DNA from: Peromyscus leucopus
Taxonomy: Eukaryota > Chordata > Mammalia > Rodentia > Cricetidae
Direction: 5' to 3'
Length of the DNA stretch: 64,000 nt
NCBI RefSeq assembly: GCF_004664715.2
Contig: NC_051075.1
Coordinates: 38,277,958 to 38,341,957, forward strand
The notes under the pieces: generated by a model
Told to the model about the DNA's origin: nothing
Database searches by the model: none
Seen by the model: the letters and a program-made list of their open reading frames with translations, nothing else
Position numbers and translations under genes: made by a program
Shown here: positions 32,096-44,700 of the stretch, piece after piece
Numbering within the stretch: position 1 is the first letter of the stretch
How the letters are laid out: each line of letters begins with the position of its first letter

Positions 32096-33307
32096 CAGGA
32101 TCCTTCCCACGGTCCTGCTCCAGATTTGAAGGCCAAAGTGAGAGGAGCTGAGTCGGAGTCTGGCAAGCCCAGGAAACAGACTTAAGCTACGGGATGTAGA
32201 TGTTAAGCTCTTTGTCCGTTGTGGAGAGTGAAGGTTTATTTTTGGTTGCTGAAAAGCTGCCGAGAATCATTGCATCCCCAGGAGACAATGTCCTAACATC
32301 CATCAAGCCAGCCGCTGAGGGATTTTCTGCCTCAGCAACTCCTTGTCCTCTCAAGCTTTGCTCTGATAGCTGGTGGAATACTTCATTTTCCCCCCCAAGA
32401 TGGTTAAAAAGCACTGAAGTATTTAGGCAGCACAAATTGGTAGGATTGAGTGGCTGGGGGGATGGGGGTGGCTAGAATAGCCTGTGTGTCTTCTCTCTCC
32501 CCCCATTCTGCTCTCCATTACTCTCTGGCCATGTGGATGAAAAATAAACAATGAGTGATTCACTAACGAGGCCACTGCGGTCTCCTGATATTCAGGGGGC
32601 TCCTGGCCTTGATGCCATGGTGTGTCCTGAGATTGCCCAGTGTGTAGAGTGGCTGAAGAGGAAGAGGAAGCTTCCCATCACATCCTAAAGAAGGGTCTTT
32701 ATGCAAGGCTCCCTCGAAGAGTCCTATCTGCATCAGGACCACCCAAGGGGCTTAGGATCCAGAAGCCTGTGGCTGCGTCCAACTCCTCGATGAAACTTGT
32801 CTGGACTGAAAGTTTGGTCCAAGTGACCAAAAGAGCCCAGGTGTTCTGATTTTCTGAGGAGAGGGGAGCCAACCTTGACAGCTAGCAGATGCTGTCTCTG
32901 CTGCCTCGATTAAGACAAATTTAGCAGTCATTCATCAGAGGGTGCTGAGAGACTGATTCCTTTAGCCATTCTTGTTGCTCACAATCCAGTCAAGTACTGA
33001 GCATCCGGTAAGGGCACCCTGTGGGAGCCTCACTGCTGTCCTGGCTCTTGAGTTTTGCCGTGTAAGGTGTGACTGACTGTGAGAAGCTCAAGGCATCCTC
33101 TTACATCCAAGGGAAACTGGAACTCATTTGATCAATGGTCTTGGTGACTTCCTGAATCGCCACATTTTCAGGAACAAATGAGATACCCGGTAAATAAAGA
33201 AGGCGTCTTGGGGAATGCCTTTTCATGCTTTAAACGTGTTTTCTCAATTGACAGCAGAGCTTTCCTAATAGATCTTCAGTCCTCGAATTTATTAAGTCAC
33301 AGGGGTA
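32096..33307. other. Unassigned DNA
   Basis: Unique-looking sequence with no recognisable gene or repeat. A 91-residue plus frame (32200-32475) and an 82-residue minus frame (32187-32435) overlap the same bases and show no family features. Confidence 0.4.
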
Positions 33308-33359
33308 TACAAAACCTCATCCTTGAGCTCTGATACAAAACCTCATCCTTGAGCTCTGA
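33308..33359 (+). repeat. Perfect 26-bp tandem duplication
   Basis: Two exact head-to-tail copies of a 26-base unit starting tacaaaacctcatcc and ending gagctctga (33308-33333 and 33334-33359). The unit is not low-complexity. Confidence 0.97.
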
Positions 33360-34758
33360 TGCCTCTTTCCCTAGACTGTGCTATCAGGTTGAAATAAATG
33401 GAAACCAATCATGGAACGGTTCATTTAGCCCTTCCCTTAGTGGTCCAGTTCTTATACATTATCTGCTCCTTGACCCCACGTTTCAAGAAAGCATACTACC
33501 CATCTCTCTCCCCATTACCCAGGTCATAGATCCCTTCGGTGCCTGTCCTGTCTGCTGATTTCAGAACACAACTCAGTCCCTTTCTACTGCTCAGATCTTC
33601 CTACCTAGCTAGTCCTATTGTCCAATAGTAGGAACTCGGTTCTCCATCATCACTTATACGCACTTCCCACTTCCTGACCATCAAAATATCCAGGCCCTCC
33701 CCTGCTCTATGACCGAACTCTATGTGTGTATTAGGTTTGCTATGGACTTTATGGTACTCCCTGGACACAGTCTGCAGGACATCCACTGTTACCTCGACCA
33801 GGTCCCCACCACCTGCCTCGCACCTCCGTGGCAGATTTGCTCTTCCTTGCTACATGGCTTTACCATGTCCAGCTGTAGCCAGGACACCGACTGATGGGAA
33901 TAAACAGCTAATGTTACAGAAAGAACATCCCCCAGAAGACTGAGAAAATGAGCTGCTGCTGCTGCTGAGGTTCCTAAGGAGATCTGTCTATTGACTACAT
34001 GAATAGTTAGATTGAGGAGAACCATCAGGGAGGCTAAATTTTTACCATTGAATACCATAGACTCTGTGTCCTCACTGATAAAAGTTGACTCAGAAGAAAG
34101 CCAACTGCTAACACAAATAAGAGAAACTTCGGGAAAGTGGAGTTTAAGGGGTCCAAGCTCCTGTACACTATTTGCAATTGTTATGCAAAAGGTTCCTGGG
34201 CTGGTATGGGATACTCTCTCACTTGGCTATTTTCTGTTCTAACCTCCATTCCTAAACACGTTTGACTGATGTGCTATTTACCTTATCTCTGGGCCCTGCA
34301 TCAGAGGTGTGATTATACGGGGTGGTGCGGAGGCTGAGGAAGCGTCTACATGGTACATGGAGGAAACTGGGTGTTTCTGCTCCTGCTAACAACTTGCTCA
34401 CTGCTGACCTCTTGCCTTGAATTCCATTTTTAAATGAGTAAACACAACCCGTATAGGTCCCAAGAGTCCCTTTTGAGAAATAAAATGTGTTCCACTTGAG
34501 CTGATAGATTCTCCATTAGCAGGGATTTCTTTTCTTTTTTTCTTTTTTTTTTTTTTTTCCAGTTAGCACTTAGCTATCCAGGCAATTAGACATGAGGCAG
34601 GTTCATACGCACTGGGGACCAGTGGGAGGACAGGGTGCTGGCATGCATTGATTTAAGGGACCAGGGCTCTTAAGACAAAGACAGAAGAAATGAGAGGAAG
34701 CTGGGGCAGTGAGATACCAACACAATAAAAATGACACCTCCCAGGCCTTCAGAGAGGA

Positions 34759-34760
<2 letters not shown>
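33360..34760. other. Unassigned DNA
   Basis: No gene recognised. A T/C-rich run lies at about 34528-34561 and a short ctgctgctgctgctga run near 33951. Confidence 0.4.

Positions 34761-34792
<32 letters not shown>
34761..34792 (+). repeat. (GT)n microsatellite
   Basis: Sixteen uninterrupted GT units. Confidence 0.97.
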
Positions 34793-34795
<3 letters not shown>

Positions 34796-36631
34796 GTTGA
34801 TTGAAGAGGATAGAGGAGGTGAATTCCTAACTTCTCTTTTATCTGTATTTTACAACTCTTTAGAACTCTATCATCTTGGAAATGTTTAAAAATAATAAGA
34901 AAGTGCGTGTACTTCCCTGAAAACAGGCGAAATGGGACTAATTCTTACTGTCAGATATGTATGAAAAGCCCAGGGTTTAAAAGTCCATTTGTTTATTTTT
35001 TTTATGGGCATTTGGAATAAAATGTTCCAAGTCTAACATTTAAAAAGGAACAAAGTATCCCATTATGCAAATGGTATTATGGGATGGAGAGTCCCTAAGC
35101 AAAGGAAGATAAATGCATTTATAATTGCATTTTAATTTTCTCCATTGGAAACATTCTCTTGCCTCTTTCAACCCAGACCAATGGTTGAGTCAAGAGACCA
35201 TGACTTCCAAAGTGCCTCAGTTCTAAAGGACCTTATCATTTTGTTTCCAAATCACAATGCCATTCTCAATTCTGTTACTACAGATGATGTTCTACTATCA
35301 TAGGCTGAATTATGAGCTTTGTCATATGCTTGAATTATTATTTTTTTAATTAAAAAATGCCCAAAATTTAGAACTGGGACATAACAGGGATGATTAAGGA
35401 AACAATCTATAACTGATAAACTCCTCCTCAAAATTACTCTTTCCAGTGGTTTGTTTTAAAAGCTGACCAATCCAGTTTAGTTGTTTCTGTACATAGGGGG
35501 TAGTAGCTCTCCCTGAGGAGTTTGCTGGGAGACGGGCTGAGGGCGATAACAACTGTCCTAATCCAACCAGTTGGAATCAAGGCTCCAAGTGCTTCACTCC
35601 ATTGGAAGAATGCACCTCGCACCACACAGACACAAAAGTCCTAAAAATGCTAATGAAGTCGCTTAAGCTGACTGTCTTTCAAGTGTGCTCTTACAGAGTC
35701 CGGTAAGAATATGAAAATATACTGTTGGAGCAACAGAATTTTAATCGAGTTTTCCTCAATCGTAGCTGTCTAATACAGAAGGAGGGACAGGATCTCATGT
35801 TCCATTTTGTGGCACTCATTCTCAACCAGCTGGAGTTTTCTTTCCTTAGGACTCTGTTCCAAAGCCAACAGTCACACCACTGTCAGGGCAGGAGCAAATG
35901 CATTTCAACCTTTGCAAAGCCAGGAGCCGCTATGACCCTCTGTGGCCAGGTCAACAAGAGGCCACAGTTATTTCAGGACCATGACCCGGTTTCCAGTGGA
36001 AGCCTGTCCTGCAGAGGCAAGCTCCTTCTCCAGAAAGTCTGGTGTGAAAACTTGTAGATTACACTGCCTCATCTTGGCCCCTGGAGAACTGAATGGGGGT
36101 TATTAGCAATCCCATAGGCCCCCAGCCCCCAATTCAGTTCTGCAATTCCCAAGTCCCGTTACTTCTCTGAGTACAGCTGAGACAAGGTTCACATGTGACC
36201 AAGCCAAGGAGACTTCCGAAACAAGTATGATTTTACAAGTATGACATAAAACATTACGTCAGTTTGGCCATATGAGAGGAAAACATCATCTCAGCATGTT
36301 CAGCTGGCTTTTAAAAACTGGGTTTGCAGAGAAAAGGGATTTTAAGGGTTTGCAGCCCCGTGGCCTCCAACATCCTCACCTCCATAGAATAAGATGAAGC
36401 TTTAAACTGCTTTAAAATTGTATCTGACAATATTTCTCTTTCATATGATGCAGAGTGTACCATGAAGATAATCTGCAGCAAAGATCATTTCTCTTACCTC
36501 AGGGTACAACAGAAGGACATTACTTAAGAATCAAGGGGGGGGAAAGAAGCTCACACTCAGCTGTCTGCTCTCATCCCTGGTAGCTGATAAGTCAAGGAGT
36601 CCCCTCCTAAGATAATGAAAAGGAGTTTGTG
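34793..36631. other. Unassigned DNA
   Basis: About 1.8 kb without a recognisable gene or repeat; AT-rich to about 35.4 kb. A 110-residue plus frame (35725-36057) shows no family features. Confidence 0.4.
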
Positions 36632-36868
36632 GGGCTGGAGAAAAGGCCCGGGCTCAGTGGTTAAGAGCACTGTCTGCTCACGCAGAGGACTCAGGTTCAA
36701 TTCCCAGCACCCACATGGTGGTTCACAATCTGTAACTCTATAGTTCTAGGGGACCTGACGTCTTCTTCTGGCCTCCTCAGGCACTGGGCATGCCCATAGT
36801 TCATAGACATGCATGCAGGCAAAACACCTATACACATAGATTAGTAAAATAATTTTTTAAAAAGGAAG
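36632..36868 (+). mobile_element. B3 SINE
   Basis: gtggggctggagaaaaggcc, then gggctcagtggttaagagca, gttcaattcccagcacccac, atggtggttcacaatctgta, and the B3-specific agacatgcatgcaggcaaaa, with an A-rich end. Confidence 0.92.
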
Positions 36869-38084
36869 CTGTGGGGCCAGCCAGCCCACTTTCTGTCAAG
36901 TCTCACACTGGGTTTTAAGGCCCCAATGTGAAAGTGCATGTGAAATTGTTTCACGGACTGTGTTCAACACTGGCGATTGTAATGGTGGTCCGTCTGCTCT
37001 GAACTGTTAGTTTTCTCTCTAATACAATCTAAGGCGAAAGTGTCTTTCTTACGATCCCTGTCATTTCTGAGATCCGGAACATTTTCTCCCACTTTGGGAA
37101 ATCTGAACCAGTATGAGTCAAAAATGACAAAAGCCTGACCCTGTGTGTTAGCTGACTTCCTGCCCTGGGCTCAGCCTGGGAGATGTGATTACCTCATTGC
37201 CACCGTGGGCTGCTTCCCCTCGGTTGACTGTGCTGTTTGGTTATATAATTCCTGTTACAACAAACGCTCTAAGGATCCAGGCATGTGGTCACGTGGTTCT
37301 GAAGAAACAAACACCTTCAGAAGGACTCAAGCAAGCTACCCCTTCGGCACATCAATCATGACATGCACACAATCACTTATGTGCGGACTTCTAGTTAACA
37401 AATAACCATAAGCCAGAGGAATGAGTAAATTAGGCCTGTCCTCAAAATGCTCACTGTTTCACTAACACACTAAGAGTTGATGCAGGCTACCCTAGATCCT
37501 GCATTTCTAACTCAGTGCGTGAGATATGGTACAGATAGACCTACTGAAAGAAATGAATAAAATATACTCTGTCTGGATCCTGAGTCAGCATGAAGTCACT
37601 GGGTTCCAGTTTTGATAGCCAAAGGAGAGGCTTGAGATTCTGAAGTCTAATATGTAGGAAGTTCCTGCTCCTGATGGAATGCAGAACAACCCCAATTCTA
37701 AAACGACTTCCTCCCCTGCGAAGGGAAAGGCCTGGTAGCCTTGCGCTATGAAGCGTTGGTGTTGCTGGAGCATCTCGTATAGGGAAGACTTTCCACGAAG
37801 GAGAGGCATTGCAGAGAGAGCTGTATAAAGGGGATGAAATAGACTTTAAAGCAGAGATTCCTGGGGGCATGTGGTTGGGGGGCTGTTTATCACTGACAGA
37901 TATTTGATTGGTGAGCGTGGGGGATTCTGCCACAGGTCTTTTATTAATTGTTTTGAAATAGGCAATGTGATTCTCCTTGGTCTTGAACATCAGAAACATT
38001 CAATATATTTATTCACAAAGCTTATTTGTAAAGTTATCTCCGCTACATGCTAATGAATAATATTTCAAAGACTCCTACTCCAGG
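36869..38084. other. Unassigned DNA
   Basis: No gene recognised. A 152-residue minus-strand frame (37541-37999) overlaps a 74-residue one in another frame; neither shows a known domain. Confidence 0.4.
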
Positions 38085-38227
38085 AAGGATATTATTAATA
38101 AAATGAAAAGGCAAACTGCAGAATGGAAAAAAAATATTGATAGCACATCGATCAAGGGATTTGTCCCAAGATATAGAAAGGATTAAAACTAAATAATAGA
38201 ACAACAACCCATTTTAAAAATTAGCGG

Positions 38228-38403
38228 GGGAGCTGGATAGATGGCTCAGAGGTTAAGAGCACTGACTGTTCTTCCAGAGGTCCTGAGTTCAATTCCCAGC
38301 ACCCACATGGTGGTTCACAACCATCTGTAATGAGATCTGGAGCCCTCTTCTGGTGTGCGGTTATACATGCTGCATACATAATAAATAAATAAATTTAAAA
38401 AAA
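38228..38403 (+). mobile_element. B2 SINE with perfect 12-bp duplication
   Basis: gggagctggatagatggctc, gaggttaagagcactgactg, agaggtcctgagttcaattc and catggtggttcacaacc, with an AATAAATAAATAA tail and A run. The 12 bases aaaaattagcgg flank it (38216-38227 and 38404-38415). It inserted into the older L1M. Confidence 0.95.
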
Positions 38404-38979
38404 AAAAATTAGCGGAAAGAACTGAACACATGCTTCACTAAAAGAAGCTGTGTGAGTGACCAATAAACAGATGCCCAGCCTCATTAGTCATCAGGGAAAC
38501 ACAAATTATACAGCACAATGAAATACCACTCTACACCCACAGAACAGCTAAAATTAGCAAAGACGTCTGGCCCCTCCTCTCATGCACTGCCTATGGGCAG
38601 GTGAAACGGTGCAGCCATTTGTGAAAAAAGTTGGCCAATGCCTTTATAAAGTTAATCAAACGTTACTTTGTGACCCAACAGCTCCACTCTACTTACTTTA
38701 TTCAGCAAAATTTTAAACGCATGTAGGCAAAATAAATTTAAACATGAATATTCACAGCAGCTTAGTTCTCTGTAGCGCCAAACTAGAAACAACCGAGGCG
38801 TCTATCAGAGGATGAATGAATTTACAACGAATGATAGATCTGTGAGATGAAATTAAGGCCAGCATTCTAAATGAGTGAACTGTTCATCTATACACTGTGG
38901 ATGGATTTCAAAAACATTATGCTGATCAAAACCCTGACAAAAATAGACTAAAAGACTGAATATTTATGATGTCCAAAAA

Positions 38980-39205
38980 AGACATACGGTGGTTAGGAGT
39001 ACATACTGCTCTTGCAGAGGACCTGAGTTCAGTTTCCTGCACCCACGTCCGGCAGCTTCCAGCTGCCTGTAACTCCAACTTCAGGGGACCTGACACACCG
39101 GTCTCTGCAGTCACTTACACTTTTGTGCACACACCCACCCCCAGACACACAGAGAGATGGAGACAGAGACAAAGAGAGGTAAAAATAATAATCTTTTTGG
39201 AAAAA
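38980..39205 (+). mobile_element. B3 SINE
   Basis: catacggtggttaggagtac, tgctcttgcagaggacctga, cagtttcctgcacccac, gctgcctgtaactccaactt, then a caca/gaga-rich tail. Inserted into the L1M 3' region. Confidence 0.8.
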
Positions 39206-39410
39206 AAGCCTGCCGAGCAACAGAAAGCAAACACATGGATATAGGCAGCTGGGGGGGTGGGGGGGTGTGTGACATGATGATAAAGGACCCAAGAGAACTC
39301 TTTGGGATGGTGAAAACATTCTGCATGTTAACTGTAGATATGGCCACATAGATGCACGCATTCAGCAAAGCTGCACACCAATATAGGTACATTTTATAAT
39401 AAATCATCAG

Positions 39411-39842
39411 ACTGGCTTTTATAAGCACCTCAGTGTACTAAAGCAGAACTAAGTATCGAAGTGTTTCTATTATATACAACTGACTTTAAAGTGTTTTTAT
39501 TAAAGGGCAGAGAGCCCTAAACGAGATAGACATGCATGAATTGGAGGAAGTACTGTGTGCATAGCCTCCTACTTCTGCTGGCTATATCTCAGGGAACATG
39601 AAACACGATGTCTCTGAATCTCCAGGAGCATTAGACATGCGTATCCTCTGTTTTCTCAGAGAGAATACGCTGCAAAATAAAGGACCACTGCCATTTATTT
39701 AAAGTCACAAAGAGAAGCGGTGCTTTATTGGTGGAAGAGGGGAGGCTGAGAACATGCAATACAAAACCTCTAGCCAAGAAGTAAGTCTTAATCCCAAGCC
39801 AAAAAGAAAGAAAAAAAGGGGGGGTCATGCAAAGAACAGATT
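39411..39842. other. Unassigned DNA
   Basis: No recognisable gene or repeat. A purine run (aaagaaagaaaaaaagggg) lies just before the next SINE. Confidence 0.4.
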
Positions 39843-40040
39843 TTTATTTTAATTACATGGGTTTTGGGGGGTGCACGTGCATCTGAGTGAAGGAGCTCTA
39901 AGGAGGCCAGAGCTATGTTAGATCCCCTGGAGCTGAAGTTATAGGAGGTTGTGAGTTGCCTGTACTGAGTGCTCAAACCAAACTCAAGTCCTCTGCTAGA
40001 CAAATACGTGTTCCTAAGTACTGAGCCATCGTTCCAGCCC
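39843..40040 (-). mobile_element. B3 SINE, antisense
   Basis: Plus strand: tttattttaattacatgggt, gatcccctggagctgaagtt, ataggaggttgtgagttgcc, aaactcaagtcctctgctag, actgagccatcgttccagcc. This is the B3 reverse complement. Confidence 0.88.
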
Positions 40041-41110
40041 AAAGCTACGAGGGTAAATTTTCACTCACAAGACACTGTGATCTGATGAATTAACCTCAGA
40101 AGGGTGTCAAATTCAGTGAGTCACCCTGCACACTTCAGAGACAGTCTTGATCCCCTTCACTCCTTTTCTTTCCTGTGAACTATGCGTGGAACACAAGTCT
40201 CCCAGGTATTCGAGACGTTAGACAGGCCAGGCCAGGGAGCAGAGTCTACATGCCTTTCACTTCCCAATCCTCTCTTCAGGACAGCAATAGAGGAAGCTTG
40301 CTAGATATTGTGGTGGGTCAGCTCTTTCTTGTTTCAGCCCTAAAAATTTTGTTTCTCGACTTTTTCTCTATCTTACTATGATAAATTTGTAAAAAGGCAG
40401 AAGTGATATTTATGTCTCATAAATCCTTAGCTTTGCAAAAATCATATTTGTGGCTGCATCTGGCATAAGCCCACATAGTTACATCGTGTTTCCTCTGAGC
40501 AGTACTGAGAACTCACTTAAAATGCAGTGGAAAATGTGGGGTACAGAATGAACACTATTAAATGTGGTAATCATCTTAAATGTACCAGGAATAAAGGTCA
40601 TTTACATGACTCACCTATGAAAACAAAGATGGAATTCTTAATTTAGTTCTTCCTTGGGGTTGTTATTTAGCAGGATTTTAAAGGTGGTTTAAACATACCT
40701 CTTAGTGATTCACAAAAGAGCACACGTCAAATCATAAATGGATTCTTATATAAAATGTCTTCTCTCTAAATATCGGAAAATAAACCGAGTTTTTGGCCTC
40801 AAATTCTTTAGGTTACAAATAGCAGACAAGCAAGGCCGTTCATGGTTGCACCCTCGAAGACGGTTGTTTTTATGTGAAGACAGAAACCTAGAGGGCAGGG
40901 CAGGAGGAAAGTCATAAAGTGATTGGCAACTTCAAGTCAGCCTTTGCAGTGAAGCTGCTGTCCATCACGTAACTGCCGTAAGCCCCCAGGGCACTGGGTC
41001 TCCAAGTAGTCACGCCATAGTGGGAAGCACTCTAGGAAACGGAGCATGTATTTAAAATCCTGTCACATGTAGCTACATCTCAGCATCATCTCAAAAAAAA
41101 AAAACAACCA
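40041..41110. other. Unassigned DNA
   Basis: About 1 kb of unique-looking, AT-rich DNA. I see nothing in it. Confidence 0.4.
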
Positions 41111-41270
41111 GCCGGGCGGTGGTGGTGCACGCCTTTAATCCCAGCACTTGGGAGGCAGAGGCAGACGGATCTCTGTGAGTTCGAGGCCAGCCTGGACTAC
41201 CAAGTGAATCCCAGGAAAGGTGCAAAGCTACACAGAGAAACCCTGTCTCGAAAAAAAAAAAAAAAAAAAA
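41111..41270 (+). mobile_element. B1 SINE (cricetid variant)
   Basis: gccgggcggtggtggtgcac, gcctttaatcccagcacttg, tgagttcgaggccagcctgg, then ccaggaaaggtgcaaagcta and cagagaaaccctgtctcg, with an A20 tail. The aggaaaggtgcaaag variant and the long pure A tail suggest a young copy. Confidence 0.95.
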
Positions 41271-41840
41271 CCAGATTGGACAAATTTGTACAAGAGTGTC
41301 TATCTGGGGATTTGCAAAGAGATGCTGTATGTCCTCCTGAGTTGAAAATGCCTATGTTGGAAATGTCCCCCCAACTCAAGCTAATCAGACATAGCCTGGA
41401 GGACTCAGACCAGAAGAGAGATCCGGCTGCAGGCAAGGCAGAGCCAGAACAGACGCTGAAAATGCAGCGCGCGACGTAAACTCTTACAAGCGGCACTCGC
41501 TTCCGCAGAGCGTGTGCCCACTAGGTACAGGATCGGCACAGCCGCTGTGCAGAGATTACATGCAGATTCTCCAGAGTGTCTCAGTTCACAGGAATGGGGG
41601 CAATGGGCCTGATCTGCAGAGGCTAAAAACCACATGGAAACACAGGAAAATGAAGTTGTCATTATCCCTGGGAATCAGGGTCACAAGTTTTAAATGTCTT
41701 TGGATTGAATGTCCAACAAACAATTAGGGCAAACAAATTCACAATCACGAAAAATAAGCATTTAAGCAAAATGGTATGTTGTGCAACTTGACAATTTAGC
41801 TACTTAAAGATAAAATAAATGTTTCAGAAGCACGCGCGCA

Positions 41841-41843
<3 letters not shown>
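41271..41843. other. Unassigned DNA
   Basis: No recognisable gene or repeat. Short frames (71-99 residues) lack family features. Confidence 0.4.

Positions 41844-41891
<48 letters not shown>
41844..41891 (+). repeat. (AC)n microsatellite
   Basis: About 24 AC units, preceded by cacgcgcgca. Confidence 0.97.
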
Positions 41892-41896
<5 letters not shown>

Positions 41897-41918
41897 TCGC
41901 ATACACTTACCCACTGTC

Positions 41919-42138
41919 GTGTGGGAGATGGCTCAGCCATTAAGAGCATGCACTGCTCTTGCAGAGAACCTGAGTTTGGTTCCCAGCACCCACATTGGGC
42001 AGCTCACAACTGCCTATAACTCCAGCTCCAGGGGATCTTATGCCACTGGCCTACAAAGACACCTGCATTTATGTGTATACATCCACACAGAGACATACAC
42101 GCATACACATAAGTAAAAATAAAATACATTTTTAAAAC
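41919..42138 (+). mobile_element. B3 SINE
   Basis: gtgggagatggctcagccat, taagagcatgcactgctctt, cagcacccacattgggcagc, ctataactccagctccaggg, then acatacacgcatacacataa and an A-rich tail. Confidence 0.9.
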
Positions 42139-44319
42139 ATCTGGACTCCAAGCCCAGGCTTCACGCGCTCCTGGCTGCTTTCTCTTTCTGAGGAGACCAT
42201 CTGGCAAGGGGTTTGCTCTTCTCAGTTTCTTCCTCATGAACTCAAAGGTGAAGGTGCAGCCATGCTGTGAGGATTTCAATACCGCCGAGTGGCATTTTAC
42301 TGTTATGGCATGCTTACCTCAGGAAGAGGGCCACTCTGCACAGAGAGGTTTGCTCCATTCTGCATCGCCCTCTGCCTCTGCGGCTCATCTGTCATAGGCT
42401 TCACCTGCGCTATGACCACAGGGATTACGGTGCTGCGAGAGTTATACTTCATTTTCTTCTTTGCATTTTATTTCAAAACATATAATCTAGGATGGATGAT
42501 GAATAGATAGTAGAAGAGAAAATGGGTCTGACTCAGATTTGTGTTCAAAGACCCACCTTTGTTCACACGGTAGTTCACAGTTTTGCTCCTGAATCGTAAA
42601 CCCCAGTACATAAGACACCAGTCGGACCCTCTTCCTCCTGCCCTGTCCTTTTGTGTTAACCTCATCAAGATCCTGAGTTCATCTTCCATTTCTCCCGGAG
42701 TTGAAGCAATTGCTTATATTGCTCTATTATTACTTAAAACTTGGGAGTCGGATTATCAGGGTAAGAACCTGATGGACCAGAGAAGCAGCAGAAAAGCAAC
42801 CAGTGACCTTCTCTCTCTCTCTCCTTCCTTGATCCAAAAGGACCCTTGAATCTTTCTAAGCCCCTCCCTACTACTTCCTGTGTCTCTCTATATGTTCTGG
42901 GTCCTCCAAAACCTCTATGGCTAATTCTGGATAGCTAGTAGCTAGCTCCGCCCTCTGATTTAAGGTCAACTTTAACGTCAGTCCCAGGAGTGTCAGAGTG
43001 AGATCAAAATATCCCACAGCATGGAGTATGCATGTCCACACTCCCCAACACTTGCTCCGAAGGGGAGGTTGCGCAACGGAAGAGATGTGTTGCTTGTACG
43101 TTTCTGAGGGATGCCACGTGTGTCGCTCAAGAAGTTCTGTGTGAGGCAGACTCTGCCCTCTGGCAATCGAGCCTTTTGGAGGAGGAGATGGTGAATCAAC
43201 CATCCGGCAAGTGCACGTAGATGTTACAGCCTACATGAAAAGGGCGAGCTAGGTGCCTCATGGGAGACACAAGATGGACCAGGAAGAAGGCTCAGGAGGT
43301 GACATTATTTGGGCATCTGAAGGACAGCAGCAGTGAGATCAGACTTTTTCCATACGTCTGAGAAGGAAGCCATATATATCCTCCCATTCCTGGCATGAGT
43401 TTATCCAGGGCTGCCCTTCACTTGGCCAGCCTGGCCCTCTGGAGAGTGAACTCTGTGGTTAGATATCGGTCTGTGACTTGGTTCAAAGGCAAGCACAGAG
43501 AAGAGAGTTATTTGCATTCTTGGACTGGTCCCCTTTCAAAGGGGAGCAGAAACGGTCCCCTGCTCTGTCTCTTCCCCGTCAGTCATCCTATATACAGGAC
43601 TTGCGGCTGCCACCACGTCTTTGTCTGGAGGCTTTGTTCTTCCGTCTCTGGACTCACTCTGCCCCCATTTTGTAGATAACAAACGTCAAGGATTCATGTA
43701 CCCAGAAAGTGTTCCCCCAACCAGCAGCTGCCAAAAGACCCAGCCCCCCTGTCCCCTGGCTGCGGTGACTGTGAGGTGTTCACGACCCCATAAATACGCT
43801 CCGGTTCCCCGGTGACAGTCACTTGCTCGTCCCTCCTCTGCCTCGCTTTCCCAAGTCCCCAACAGTGTTTTCTTCACCTGCCAAATTGATCTCTTACCGA
43901 AACTTTGCCCTGGTGCCTGGTTCCAAGGGCGCCCAGCCAGACTCATGCACAAAGGCCATTTGCAAACAAACGAAGGGCCACTTCTCCTACTGTCCTTGCT
44001 TGGTTCGGTCCCAGCCCTGTTTGCTGTATTCTCCCGACTGTTTGCACACAGGGATCCATCTCAGAGTCCAGACGCTGTGCCCCAGCCATGTAGCCTCGCC
44101 TCCAATCACAGGGCTTTGAGAACATGGCCTCTGTGGCTCCCCCTTCTATCCCCAAGACCTGAAATCAATGCTCGTTATTTTCCTGTGGACTGTCATCCTC
44201 CTGTGGGACAATGCCTCAGGACAAAGGTGTTTACCACCACCTACCAGGAAGGACGAGGCAGAAGAGACTGGAAATGATGTTCTGGGAGAGGAGGGACACA
44301 AGTCTGGTACCATTGAACT
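42139..44319. other. Unassigned DNA
   Basis: About 2.2 kb without a recognisable gene or repeat. Many overlapping frames up to 110 residues exist on both strands (for example 42871-43203 minus, 43945-44277 plus). Overlap and lack of motifs argue against coding. Confidence 0.4.
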
Positions 44320-44430
44320 CCTGTGCCTGGGTGAGCCTGGGCGTTACTGCGCTTCAGCATCTCTGTCTCTCAGTCGGGTTAAATAACACTCACCACAAAA
44401 GTTGGAAAAGCGCTTTGAAACTTTCCAAAG
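44320..44430 (+). mobile_element. MIR fragment
   Basis: The stretch tgagcctgggcgttactgcg, ttcagcatctctgtctctca, ggttaaataacactcacc and ggaaaagcgctttgaaac follows the MIR middle (gggcaagttacttaacctctctgtgcctcag). Confidence 0.5.
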
Positions 44431-44594
44431 AGTTTGTACCATTAAAATAGGAGTCACTGTTCTATCATTTAAATAATCTCGTTGGCAAAGGCCATGCATT
44501 AATCATCACAGCAGAGATTTTTATATTCTCGGAACATCTCTCGGCTGAAAGCATCGCCATGGTTTATAAACATATTCCTCACGACAACATCCAG

Positions 44595-44700
44595 ATCGGT
44601 CCTTGCCATGAATGAATAAACCAAGGCCTGAGATGGCTAAACAGCTTGTCTCAAAGCCTCTGGAGCTAAAGGCAGAGGACAGGTGACCACTGGGCAAGGG
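44595..44700 (-). mobile_element. Possible MIR fragment
   Basis: aataaaccaaggcctgagat, then ggctaaacagcttgtctcaa and gagctaaaggcagagg resemble the reverse MIR core (gaggaaactgaggcacagag ... gttaag). Confidence 0.4.

Larger units (their letters stand above)
38085..39410 (+). mobile_element. Ancient L1M 3' portion carrying two SINEs
   Basis: Diverged ORF2 3' sequence is readable: caaactgcagaatggaaaaa, caacccattttaaaaatta, gcctcattagtcatcaggga, aacacaaattatacagcaca, atgaaataccactctacacc and cccaacagctccactctact. The 3'-UTR follows after a B3 insertion: gggatggtgaaaacattctg, ggtacattttataataa. It is collinear once the B2 (38228-38403) and B3 (38980-39205) are removed. Many indels abolish coding. 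Confidence 0.8.

Noticed and set aside
37541..37999. 152-residue minus-strand frame
   Set aside because: No domain, no splice context and an overlapping frame on the same strand; not supportable as coding.
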